Assembly (NCBI GenBank): GCA_030141605.1 | Contig: JAQGDQ010000003.1 | Span: 1,509,501 to 1,569,500 of the forward strand | Length of the DNA stretch: 60,000 nucleotides | Source of the DNA: Tubiluchus corallicola | Taxonomy: Eukaryota > Priapulida > Priapulimorpha > Priapulimorphida > Tubiluchidae | Direction of reading: 5' to 3' | Part shown: piece by piece, positions 35,674-47,200 of the stretch | Numbering within the stretch: the stretch's first letter is position 1 | Layout of the letters: every line of letters begins with the position of its first letter | Notes under the pieces: generated by a model | Told to the model about the DNA's origin: nothing | The model's database searches: none | What the model saw: the letters and a program-made list of their open reading frames with translations, nothing else | Translations under genes and position numbers: made by a program

Positions 35674-38600
35674 TGCACACTTTGTCTTTCTCTCCATCTA
35701 TCTCTTTCTTACTATCCTTTTTTATAGTGGCATTTTTTGTGAATTGTATCTATTTTTCTCATTAAGAATTATCTCCATCCTAGCAATAATTCAAACTTTA
35801 ATCATTTTAAAATGTTATGATGTTATAGATTACAAGTATCTAACATTTTTGCGACAGTATATTTTTTATGTTTAGGTATATCTCAAGGGGCCCGTGGAAG
35901 TAACTTTAGGAACACTATTATTAAAAGCTGATAATATTCAAGTCCTTGGTGGTGAAGTGGAAAGCCTTGTACAGCAAAACTCACAAATTAAGATATTGGC
36001 ACGATTACTGTAAGTTTGACAATATTTGACTGTGAATTATAGATCACTGCTTAAGTGTATAATCCATTCCATTATATACAGTTAAATCTCATTATAATGC
36101 CAACCTCACTTAACGCTCAAATTTTTACCAAAACGTAACATTTATATTTGCATAGACATGTATGTACGTATGCATCTGGTTATAATGCCAAACTGGCTTT
36201 AGCGCCAACTTTTTTGCAGTCCCAAAGTAGGTGGCACAAAGAGGAATTCTGGGTATTGCTAATGGTGCATTCAGTTTAGCGAGTTTTCCCGCAGAGTAAC
36301 TTGCAAGCGTGTTCACACTACAGAGTAATATTTGCTGGGTGTTACTCTCTGTCAGTAAGTATAAGCTGATTTTTTGCCAGACTAGCGATAGATCTTACAA
36401 GAGTGTTTAGAGTAGAGAGAAATTACCTACGATATTGTTCTGGAAATTAAAAAGCATAGTTAATGTTGTTCTTATTGTTGTTTCGCAACAGAAATTTAAA
36501 AAATAATAATATAATTTACTAAAATTCATCCAGGCAACTTGTATGGCCAATTTTTTGGTGAAATAAGTAATAAATTAGTTTGCAACAATTAATCAGCAAT
36601 CAGTAACCAATTGTTTCTATCTTTGTACTGAAAAACTGGTTTCAAATGGGATTGCACAGTTCTTTAATGAACTCTAGAAGCGGGAATAATTTATATAGCA
36701 ATAGTATAATACTGGTGCAGTCAGCATTCTTGAAACAACTCTGTCAATTACCACAGCTTCCCACATGTCCGCTATCATGATATTACCAAGTATAATTACT
36801 GTACAGCATTTGTTCCGTATGATTTTCTAGATAATTTAAAGAGGAAGAGACCTAGGCCTATCTCAGTCTGTGTCACACACATGTTAAACACAGTTTTCAA
36901 GAATCCACTTGCATAAAACGGCTGTACTTTTATTATTCACTTGTGATTGTTCACCTCATCATCATCATCTTCATCACTAAAATATTATTATTGCTGTTTT
37001 TGATTTTGTTTTTTAATAATAATGTCCTTTCAATTCTAATTTTGCAGCAAGAAATAGGAGTTAAATAACCCAGTCTATAATGTTGCTCCATCTTAATTAT
37101 TTTTGTAATTTTTTTCATGTTTGAACAGTCAGTTTTTAGTTGGATTAAAGTTGCTTCCTTAATATAGTTTGTTGGTTTAATTAAAATTTGTAAACTTAAA
37201 CTAAAAAGTGTAAATTTTCTACTTTAATTTTCATCGTGTTATGTAGAACTTTTTCTTATGTCTTGCTTTGGGTATTTTTATTTTAAAATCAACTTTTACT
37301 ATTCTATTTCTATTATTATTCCGAGCCAGATTATCCAAAACCTTTGCTTTTAATAAGATTTTATTTAAGATTTTTTTCTATCTTCCAGCTGAGTGGTATT
37401 TAGAAATAATGTCTATGTATTTTATCTTGCGTTTTATGTGAAAGATAGCATAAATAGACAAATAGATGAAAAATACAGTTTACAGTTTTCATTCTCTAAA
37501 TTAACCATGTAAAAAATTCCACTGTTACTAACACTGAATTAAATACCCATTTCAGGTCTTTGCTTTGTGATTTCAATACCTCACCGGGCTACAGCATTCT
37601 GTAACTGTTGCGAGTTCTCAATGAATAGAGCCCACTTGTTGTGAGCAGTGTCAGGAGTAACTCGCAGAGGCCTTCACTCTAGACAGTAAATCAACTCTCA
37701 GCTGTCAATGAGCTTGAAATTTTTTGTCAGTAGTAACGCTTACAAAAAAAAGCAGTTCACACGTGCGAGTTTGCTATTAGGCAGAACATGAGCAATAAGT
37801 TGCATAATTGTTTGTTTCGTGTCATTTTTGTAAGGTGAAATTTTACAGGGGAGAGGATGTCACTCAGTGTGATGGAAATGATGCTCATGGTGAGAAAGGT
37901 GCAGCTGGTAATGATGTAGCCATGGCAGATAATCATACCTCAAACATATCTAACGTCGAGCAAGTGAGATGACACAAACAATCATAATTTTTACAAGAAA
38001 ATAATGTTCCCACATTAATAGTTTCAAAATGTCATGTACATTTTGCTGGCACAACATTACAGTCATCACTAAGCCATGCTCACTAGCCATTTTATTATTA
38101 TTATTACAATTAAAAATAAAATTATTAATATTATTAATGTTATTCTTATTATTGTTAATATTATTATTATTATTATTATTGTTATTATTTTGCAGTGTTT
38201 GTTGATGCAGGTTAATGGTAGTGATGAGTTTGGTAACAACGATAATGATTTTGATTATGGTACGCTGTTTGAGAATTTCGAACAAGATAACGAAAGCAGA
38301 GTTACAAGTGAAAATCTTGACCAGCATCAATCTAGCACGGGTATACTTTTCATTTTGAACAAAAATTTTCTTCTGGCACTGATACCATGGACTGTTTTTT
38401 CTATTGACATAAATAGTCTTCATTTAATTTTTTTTTGTAGGTGCTGTACAAAATAGTCATGAAGTAAGCAGAACTCACTATACTGAAATGGACAATACCA
38501 TGACACATGGCATTCATTCGAAAACCTTGTCAGGAGGCAGCAGCAAATTTGCTATTGTCAGACCTACACTTATGCATGCCAGAACTACAGCTAAATCTGC

Positions 38601-41600
38601 CAATTCGGCAGCCTCAAGCTTGTGTTTTACTAGCTATGATTTCAGCTCGTGCTTATGTAGAACGCGGTCCAGTGACTGTTTTGGAATAAATTGCCCTGAC
38701 TGTGAGAAAATGTCTAACATTATGTGCAGCAGCAGTGACTCAACTAATTTATTACTGTAAGCATTACCTGAAGATTTAATTTTATACTTTCTATACAAAT
38801 TGTCCTTTCATAGGTTCATGCATTCTGCAGAGCAAAGTTTATGCTGTTTTACGAGCAAGCATAAATACCGTTTTATTTCATGTCAACGTGTCATTTTTTC
38901 TCCCTTGCAAGTGTGATCTTTTTGATTTGATTCGTATTCTCATTTCTACCATCAAGATAAAAAACTGGCCTTGTTTATTATCTCAGCAGTAGCTCATTTG
39001 TTAGTCTTACATTCATGCAGATAAATTCGGCAAGGACTAATTTCATAAATTTGATGCGTGGTTCAATTTGTGAACTATAAATTTCAAAGGTTTCTTCTTC
39101 CTATGTAATTTGCTCCTAATGGTCTTTTTAGATTTTTCTGAAATTGTTTGAAACTTGCAAAATTAAAGTTAGCCAGTAGTAATTTGTCTTGGTTCACTGG
39201 GTACTACGAGGGGTGTTCAATAAATATTTCCCCTGACCCACTTCCAGTTGTCTTAGAAAGCTGGAAATTGCACGTGTATAATTATACATATCTCTATAAG
39301 CCACAAGACAATTTGCAGGTTTGAATTCTTATTCATTTCTTTTTACAACTACCAAGGAGAAGCAAGGTGTGAATATGGAGCCAACTGAATAGAGAGCAGT
39401 GATCAAGTTTCTGACTTGAAAGACTGTACACCAACAGAGAATTTTAATGAAATGCAACAGACTTATGGGGAGCATGCCCCATCATATGATGTTGTAAAAC
39501 ACTGGCATCGCCAGTTCAAGTGTGGCCGCAAATCGGTGGAAACAACTCCCCGTCTGGGATGACCCTCATCCGCCATTGATGATGACGTCATCCACAAAGT
39601 AGAGACTGTCATTTTGGAGGATTGCCGTGTAACTGTTCGCCAGCTAGCTCAAGATGTCAAGATAAGTGTGGGCTCCATAGAAACAATCATCCATAACTAT
39701 TTGCGTATGTGGTAGGTGTCAGCCCGGTGGGTTCTCAGGTTTCTCACACCTTTCCAGAAGTAAGAACGAGTCGAGCGTTCTCGGGCTCTTTTGGTCATGT
39801 GCCAAGAAGAACAGGACTTTTTTGACAGACTAATTACGCAGGATGAAACGTGGATCCATCATTATGACACGGAGACTAAAGCCCAGTCAAAGCAATGAAA
39901 ACATTTTGATTCATCGCCTCCAATGAAGGCACATGTAGAACCCTCGGTTAGCAAGGCTTACAGTCTTTTGGGACCAGCACGGAGTAATAATGATGGACGT
40001 CCTTCAAAAGGGTACCACAATTAATGGGAGCTACTGTGCTTCACTACAGAAGAAATTACGGAAGGCCATCAATTCTGAGAGGGGTGGTATGCTGACAAGA
40101 GGAGTTTGCCTTCTGCAAGACAGTGCCTCAGTCCACAACTCGTAAGTTGCCCAGACGGAAGCCCACACCTGTGGCTATGAAATCCTTCCTCATTCCTCTT
40201 ATTCTCCTGACATTGCGTCATCAGACAGACCAAAAAAATGAAGTCATTTTTGAAAGGAAAACGTTTCTCAGATGATGACACACTGATTTTTGAGGTCAAG
40301 TCATGGCTTTTGATGCAACCTGAAGACTTCTACAAGCGAGGTTTCTATAGTTACACAAAACGACGGGAGAAGTATGTCGCCTTTGGTGGCACCTATGTAG
40401 TGAAAAATTAATAACTGTGCCAAGTTTCATTCAGTGTACCTGAGTGTACTGGAAGTGGGTCAGGGGAAATATTTATTGAACACCCCTCGTAGTTTTTGTA
40501 AGTGCCTTTTGCAAAAGAGTGCCTCCACACTCGCTTATTTCTTGGTTTTTGCATCTATGAAATTATATCCTGATGATGATCTTCAGCTCTCGATGAATTT
40601 ATATAGAATTAAAACCATCAAAATTAAACACAGATGCTGCATTTTTAAATATTTAACAGAGTTAGGTAATCTGTCTGCCTTTTCTAGTGTTACATCAAGA
40701 TATCCTGTACCTCCCCAACAGGATGTGTCAAGGACAGAAAACAGTCATAATGTTAGTCATCCATTAAGGCAAAGTGATTCGATGCAGGAAATTAAACCTT
40801 TCATGTTGCTAAAAGATGTAAATTCCATGCGTTCCAGTAGTCGTCAGGTTGTTAAAGTAAAGGTAAGGTACTTTTATCTTTTTATTCACCTGTAACCATT
40901 TTCAGTTTAAGATTTTTTATTTTTCCTACAGGCAGCTAACGTAGCACTGCCATGTTAGTATGTGATACTGCTGTATGGTTACAAACTAAGTTGAAAGAAA
41001 TGTTAGATCCTTGTTCTGTTTGAATGCATCCAGCAAAACCATTTACAGTGTATTGCATTGTTATCTATTTCCTCATACATTCGTTATACAAAAGGCAAAT
41101 TAAATTTCAAAAGTTTTCACCCTTCATTGTACAGTGGGATTATATACATAGCTCCTCAATGTTTCATGATGACATCCAATTTGGGTCAGCTGTTTTCTGT
41201 TCCTGTTTGAGTAATAAAAATTATGCAACAAAATAATAGAATTTTGCTGAGAAAAGGGTGACACTACTTTGTTGCAGTGTTTCATCTCCACTTTGACATC
41301 CAAGTTAGAAACTGATGATGGTAACAAGTGGAAACTATCGGCAAGAATTGCTGATGGGACTGGCCAGCTTGATGTCATCTTTGGCAGTTCACTACTCACA
41401 TCTTTGATTGGATTCACTGCGAAAGATATGACGCAGATGAAAACTAGAATAGCTGCTGATCCTAGCATAAAAACAAGGGTTATGAAGGTACATATGTGAT
41501 GCTTCCCAATTTTGTTAAACGAGTTGCACAATTCTGAGCAATGCATTTATATTTCCGAATTTGTTCCCGTGGCTTTTTGCAATACAGTGCAGGTGTAATT

Positions 41601-43597
41601 ATTGTCAGGTAATGTTATATTTTTCATTAAATGAAGTCACTATTTATGTATTTAATATTACGAAATAGAGTGCAGTGCTACATTATTGCTATTGGACTTT
41701 CTGAATTGATGCTGTTTAGAAAAAAATATAATTTGTGTTTGGCTGAAGTATGTCTATTATTCGTAAATTTGTTACTGGTTGTTGTATCCATCATTTTTCT
41801 CGATGTGTGTATATTAATTACAATTGCGTGTTATTTTTCATAAAAACGTTTATTTTTACAAGAAAAAATTGTAAAAGTGTATGAAATATATGCACACTGT
41901 AATACTGGTTGGTTATCCATTATTTTTTCACTATAGCAGCAGATCATCACCCATAATTTGGCAATATTTCTGTTGTAGGCGCTTTCTGAGTGTCAAACTA
42001 AATTACTCAACTTGTATGGAATAATGTCCTTGCAATATGATGAGAACAAGCAGCAATTCAAGGTCAAGTCTTGCAGTCCTCTTGGTAGAACTCACATGGA
42101 CTGGTTGAATGAAACAGCACATTATTTTGATGCATTAAATCATACAGTATCCGTTATACACCAAGAAGCAACTGATTTGGAAAAATCGCTTGGTAATGAA
42201 ATGTATAAATTTGTGTATAAAATTGTGCAAGTCAATGATTTTTTAGCTCTCGATACTAATACTGTTGTGATTATGCGGTACCTGTTTGGAGTTATCTAAA
42301 TTATTAAGTAGTCATTAGCACATTAATTTCTATTTTTTGCATAATTCTTTGAACAATTATTTTCTTTTCCAGAGCGACTATGTATGCCACCATTTGCTCT
42401 AATCAGTAAAGTATGTCAATTATTGCCTCACATTTCACAACGAATTGTGAATATAAAGGTATAAAGAAGCAGCTGGATGCTTATGTTATTTGTGTCTTAT
42501 CATTCGTGCTTTTTAATCTTTGCATATACGTGTTAAAACAGTTGTTGCACCTTAAAATGTAAATTTTCATTTATGAAAAACATTTTAAGCATAGAAGTAT
42601 TCTTGATGCTTTTATAGTGTTATGTTATATGTATAATTTTGTTTTTAGATTAAATTGCATTGGTGTATGCAGATTTTAGGCTTCATTAATTGGCAATATT
42701 AAGATAATATTTCAGTACACAATATTTTCAGTACGTAATACTTCATATACTAAATAGTACATGAAAGCACATGCAAATCGAAATCAGAATATACATGTAT
42801 GAACATTAAAGTTATGCGAGTATGCTACATCGTGGAGAGATTAGTAGACCAGTTTACTTGTGTATACACGTTTACTTTTTAGTTTCAATTTTGTTTAATT
42901 TGGGCTGTCTCATTTCTAGGGTTTCTTTGTGAAATTGACATCAACGCTGTCATACAAAACAGCTAAATGGACTTTATCTGCTGTGATTAGTGATGGTAGT
43001 GCTTGCCTAGAAGTTGATCTTAGTGATGAGTTACTGACAGAGTTAATTTCCTTCACTGTTGCTCAGTTTGTTGAAGATCACAAAGCTCATCTTCCTCAGG
43101 TAAAAAGAAAAGTTACACTTTGCATTTTGTGTACCAAACACTCCTAAGAGCAAATTTGTCACTAGCGTCATATGAGGCGAACAGATTATTATACTAATAA
43201 TATCCATGCCAATAGTGCCTACAAGTACATTAGTGCATTAGTAACAGTAAAACTTGTCTTTGCAAATGGTTTTAACTTGCTAACATTATCTTTTATGTGC
43301 AGCAGAACTCAATTTCGAGTAGGAATTAGGCACCCTGTACTTACTCATATGATCATACTCACCGTTTGACTGTATCTGCCGTGATTTTTACATATTTCTA
43401 TGTACATTCCTCGGTTAGTTAAGATTGTTTTTATTTTTCTGTAGTTAGCAGTGGATTCCACAGTCAAACTGCTGAACATTTATGGAATACTGAAGCTTTC
43501 TATAGAAGAATCACAGTCACGCCCATTAGTTATTTCATACAGGCCAGTCACATCTAAGGATTTAGAGGAATTGAAAAAGAGACATCAGCGGGACTAA
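33230..43597 (+). CDS. RMI1: RecQ-mediated genome instability protein 1 (RMI1), 14 coding exons
   Basis: RMI1 is the scaffold of the BLM-TOP3A-RMI dissolvasome, which resolves double Holliday junctions. Exons are 33230-33331, 33793-33939, 34777-34890, 35049-35168, 35876-36009, 37849-37963, 38211-38340, 38441-38756, 40688-40862, 41278-41487, 41979-42192, 42373-42458, 42920-43099 and 43445-43597, giving 731 residues (human 625). The ATG at 33230 has an in-frame TGA at 33215 and aligns with the family N-terminus. Residues 1-83 form the N-terminal helical domain. Residues 84-206 form OB1, with the family motif [19 protein letters not shown] and later VLGGEVESL. Residues about 207-425 are low-complexity. 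Two RMI1_C-type OB folds follow in tandem (about 426-590 and 595-731). Vertebrate RMI1 has one such fold, so the duplication is unusual. Exons 8 and 9 are separated by a mariner insertion. Confidence 0.9.
35559..35670. repeat. (TC)n microsatellite
   Basis: A long CT run with a few C-rich interruptions in RMI1 intron 4. Confidence 0.97.
36079..36230. mobile_element. Solo pogo-like terminal repeat fragment in RMI1 intron 5
   Basis: ACAGTTAAATCTCATTATAA at 36079-36098 leads into TGCCAACCTCACTTAACGC. A second TTATAATGCC copy sits about 100 bases on, near 36180. The sequence resembles the end of the intact pogo-like element at 48190 (CAGTCTAACCTCGTTATCTC), including its repeated subterminal GCC blocks. 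I found no matching opposite end in the intron, so this looks like one end of a decayed relative. Confidence 0.4.
38093..38191. repeat. (TTA)n-rich simple repeat next to an RMI1 acceptor
   Basis: Interrupted TTA repeats end about twenty bases before the exon 7 acceptor and form most of its upstream tract. The antisense frame here is a poly-Asn shadow. Confidence 0.9.
39207..40489 (+). mobile_element. Mariner (Tc1/mariner) transposon in RMI1 intron 8
   Basis: The 1283-bp element has 42-bp perfect terminal inverted repeats (39207-39248 and 40448-40489) beginning CGAGGGGTGTTCAATAAATA. It is flanked by the TA target-site duplication at 39205-39206 and 40490-40491. Its size and ends are those of a full-length mariner. 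It sits between RMI1 exons 8 and 9 in the same orientation as the gene and does not touch either splice site. Confidence 0.95.
39375..40411 (+). pseudogene. Inactivated mariner transposase
   Basis: The frame opens with ATG at 39375 and hits a TAG after five codons (39390-39392). Further stops and frameshifts follow. Translated pieces show family motifs: WHRQFKCG and RLAQ-like helix-turn-helix parts, the first catalytic Asp in DETWIHHYD, the second in LQDSASVHN, and the third in YSPDIASSD. That is the DD34D arrangement of mariner. The tail ([13 protein letters not shown] then TAA at 40409) is also typical. No functional enzyme can be made from this copy. Confidence 0.92.
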
Positions 43598-44274
43598 GAT
43601 ATTTTAACATTTTAATTCGTTGCATTACACTGCATTATGTTGCATTGAACAAACTAAAGCTGTGATCAAGTGATCATGAAATTACCTTGCGTATTTTATA
43701 TAATATTGACTTTTACATATTTGCCACTGATTATTTTGTGGTGCTTTGCAGTAGCAACATGGGCATATATTTCTATATTACGGCTAGACTAGTTGAAAAT
43801 ATTGTGATCCAATTTAATTATTACATAGCCAGTATTATCACTATAATAAAGGTACAGGTATACAGAAAGCAATAAGTTCCCAAACTAAAGCTGTAACTGA
43901 AATGTTATTGATATTTCCAAACAGTTTAGTGATTGTTAGATGGATATTAGTAACATTGCAAAACTAGCAATAAATACTGCAAAGCTGTTGTTCATCTGTT
44001 ATTAAATTACTTAAACATTACACAACATTATCTATATTTAAAAAGAAAATAAGGAAAAAGCTCATAGTGACTTGATAAATAATGTTAACAGAGTTTCCGA
44101 TATCTACAGTAATAGGTCTATGCTTAATTTTGTATGTGTGCAAAACAAAATGAATATCTTTACAATTACAAACAAGGTATTTTGCTAAATAACGATGGAA
44201 CAATCTGGCTATTATCCGGAAGCGAGTTCTTCCTCCTCTAGTTTTCGAATAACAAGCTGCAACATCTCTGTTTA
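43598..44274. other. Convergent intergenic region between RMI1 and MIC13
   Basis: The two stop codons face each other 677 bases apart. Two AATAAA hexamers for RMI1 lie at 43845-43850 and 43969-43974. I saw no canonical hexamer on the minus strand for MIC13 in this interval, so its 3' end is unplaced. No other gene is visible. Confidence 0.6.
43845..43850 (+). promoter_or_regulatory. Polyadenylation signal candidate for RMI1
   Basis: AATAAA about 250 bases after the RMI1 stop codon. A second copy at 43969-43974 is an equally good alternative. Confidence 0.5.
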
Positions 44275-47200
44275 TCATGAGCGCTTGCTGAATGTCTGTG
44301 CGAATTGATTTGCTACTCCCTTTAAATTGCTCTGTGAATTAGCAATCCAGTTAAATACACTCTGCACACCTGAAAGTGAAAATGACACGACTGTAAGTGG
44401 CAGCCCACTTGCCTATTCAAATTACATACAATTAACATTTTGTGATTTCACTATGTATATGTTGCTTGTAGTAAAAACTTATGGTGTGTACATGCACATC
44501 CCCCCCCCCAGCAGTCCATCGAGGATCAATCATTACAGAGTACCTAAAGTATAAACAAGTAATGATTACGCAGCAAGCCTAAAATTATATTTTCAATCCA
44601 AATTTAGTGGAAAGAAAAGTCATAACTGAATATGGATTTGAACCAGGAACTTTCAAACTGCCAGTAGTCCAACAGGCACTTGTGATATAGGCTGGTTTTT
44701 AGCTTAATATTTTTTATTATACTGGTAGGCCACAGTAGGTGTATACAACATAAAGTTACACAAGAAAAAATGGAAAAGTAGGAAAAATGGCACGGTAAAA
44801 ATGGTACAAAAAAAATCGCACAAATAAAAAAGTGTGTGAAAATGGCACAAATGGAAAAATAGGTAAAAATGGCATGGTAAAACTGGCACAGGAAAAATAG
44901 CTGAGGAAAAATGACACAAAGGAAAAGTACACCACATACAAAAAGTTGACCGAACACCACATACAAAAAACATCCTTGAAGCACTTCGTGGAGGTCTCAG
45001 AGAGATGTTTAGTGCTTCTTTTTTGTTATCTCCACTTGGACAAACAACACACTACGAGTTAGTTCCAGTTCCATTTCGAGAAATTCTCACTTGTAAAACT
45101 GTGTAACGCCATCTATAACCTTTGCTTACTAATGTGTATAGCCTTATAAGGGGACTTGGTATGTGAATGCGTATACATTTGTCAGTTTGTTACCACCGAC
45201 AAAATTAATGATTGAAAAGGCAGATAAACACAATGTGGAACATTCATTCATTATTGATTATAAATCTACTTAATGAACAAATATTTTGTGAGATTTTTGT
45301 TAGTCTATATAATACCAATACAGGTGCATTTTTGTATGTTTGCTTGTTTATCTTCGTATTAAATTTTTTTAATAAAAAGAATCAGGCAACAAAGTTTAGG
45401 ATTGTTTGGCTATGGTAGAGATCTACTTCCTACTGAGTGCATTCTAGTTTTGCTATAGAAATCAATTGCACCAATATAACATATTTGCCATTTTTTCTAC
45501 TTTTCCATTTGTGCCATTTTTTTTCCTGTGCCATTTTTACCTACTTTTCCATTTGAGCCATTTTTTCGGTGCCATTTTTACCTGTACGCCGAATTAAACA
45601 GCTTTATAAAGGTAGCAATTCTAGCAATAGCCAGTTTTACGATCAAGTTGGCTGGTAGCTGCAGTAGCCGCGGCCACATGCTGTAGAAAGAATGACTGGT
45701 TATTAAGATATTAGTATTGGCAGAACATGTCTTTTGATTCATAAATCTGCTTGGTCAATGGCAAAGTATATTGGCGGGTATCTGCCATGTAAATTAACGG
45801 TACTGAATACGCTGCAATTGGCAAGTAGCAACCTCCTTTATTTAAATATGAAATACACAGAAAAGTTTACATAATATTAAGCACAAATGGTAAACACATT
45901 AATAACCTATAATTATATAAAGTGAAAATACGAGATATGCAATACGATTTAAATGACTTTACATACATTAGCACAGGAACTCAATGGGTCTTCTGTATGT
46001 GATACAAAATAACCGGCACTACAAATTAACCAGATCCGTGATAAGAAGAGTTAACTGTAGTGCTTTAATAGTAGTTGGTGTCTAAAATTTACGAGAATGT
46101 TTATTCGCAAATCACAATTTAAACCCTTTATAAATTTAAACTTACCGGAATTCCAACGTTCTCCGAAGCTTTCTGATACATTATGTATATCTGGAATCTA
46201 GAAGACAAGAAACAATGTGTGTAATGCATTTCAGTAAAAACTTTGGTAGTTTCCATTAATGCAGTCCCACGAAGAAGGTCACAGTGTGTGCGAGCTTAAG
46301 AACTGAATAGGCGACTGCCAGAAAAATTTATCTGGTCACAGATAGGATGCATAAGCTTAAGATCAAACTCATCCCTACTCGGTGTCTTACCTTAGAAGGT
46401 TATTTTTTATATATAACAAGGATCTAGTCCTACCACTATAGTTAGCCCTGCCATTAAGTATGTTGAACACTGCCCTGCCAACACTAGGTGTTGAAAATGG
46501 CACGAACTAGAATAAACACAAGTAAATGCATGTAAATTAAAATATTGAGCCAGATTTTATTTTATAAATTAATATCATGGGTTTACCTAAAGATATTTAT
46601 TAGTGCGCTAATAGCTATACATGCTTCTTTAAAACTACATTTACCTCCCTAGTATAGACATGTGCATCAGGCATAACTTTGTTTGTTACTTTATGCATAG
46701 TTTTTGCACCCTGTCTACCATCTAAGCTCCAAATTCCTTGATCAACACTGATATAGACAGCACTGCCAACGATACCGAGTTTTAGAGAATTTCTGTAAGA
46801 AAAAGATATGGTGCATCAGCTGATAAATTTTTAAAGTTAAGTGCCTGTGTATTTCATTTTTAAAGCTAACATTTACATAAACGTAATAAAGTGACCAAAG
46901 GTTTACATTTGACCAAAGTTTTTTCGTCATTTGTATTTCTTCTTTCTTCAAAATCTCATTCCACCTGTTATAGGCATTGAGGTATAACACTGATCAGAGT
47001 ATTCCACCCTCTTCTATCTGCAGCTAACAGCGTGAGTTCTTCTACTCCTAAAGATAGATTTGGTTGAAGTTGTTGAATATCTTTACTTATCTTAGCTATC
47101 CAAGTTGTTTTAGGTTGACCAGGTGGTTTTTTGCAAGGTTTTAAGACTTTCTTTAAGGCGATTCTTACTGGTGCTTCATTTGGTAATCTTAGAAGATGTC

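Noticed and set aside
35553-35765. 70-codon Ser-Leu repeat frame
   Set aside because: It is a translation of the CT microsatellite in an RMI1 intron.
36260-37790. Possible 1.5-kb transposon suggested by GCGAGTTT and GTTCACAC words at both ends
   Set aside because: The words are in mixed orientation and I could not align proper inverted ends or a target duplication.
38093-38191. CRISPR or other regular repeat array
   Set aside because: It is a simple TTA microsatellite. No direct repeats with unique spacers occur in the window, and the DNA is eukaryotic.
37950-38423. 157-codon minus-strand frame rich in Asn
   Set aside because: It is the reverse reading of the TTA repeat plus RMI1 exon 7 and its flanks. 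No family similarity, and a real plus-strand exon lies there.
40434-40895. 153-codon frame over RMI1 exon 9 taken as a gene start
   Set aside because: Its first part is mariner terminal repeat and intron. Only 40688-40862 is coding, entered from the TAG acceptor at 40686-40687 in phase 2.
42193-42299. Continuation of RMI1 exon 11 to a TAA, as a shorter RMI1
   Set aside because: The donor GTAATG at 42193 joins exon 12 in phase, and exons 12-14 encode a second conserved OB fold, so the spliced form is preferred.
44604-44984. Overlapping Cys/Phe-rich minus-strand frames of 68-126 codons
   Set aside because: All three frames are open at once because the minisatellite lacks stops on that strand; the proteins are low in complexity.
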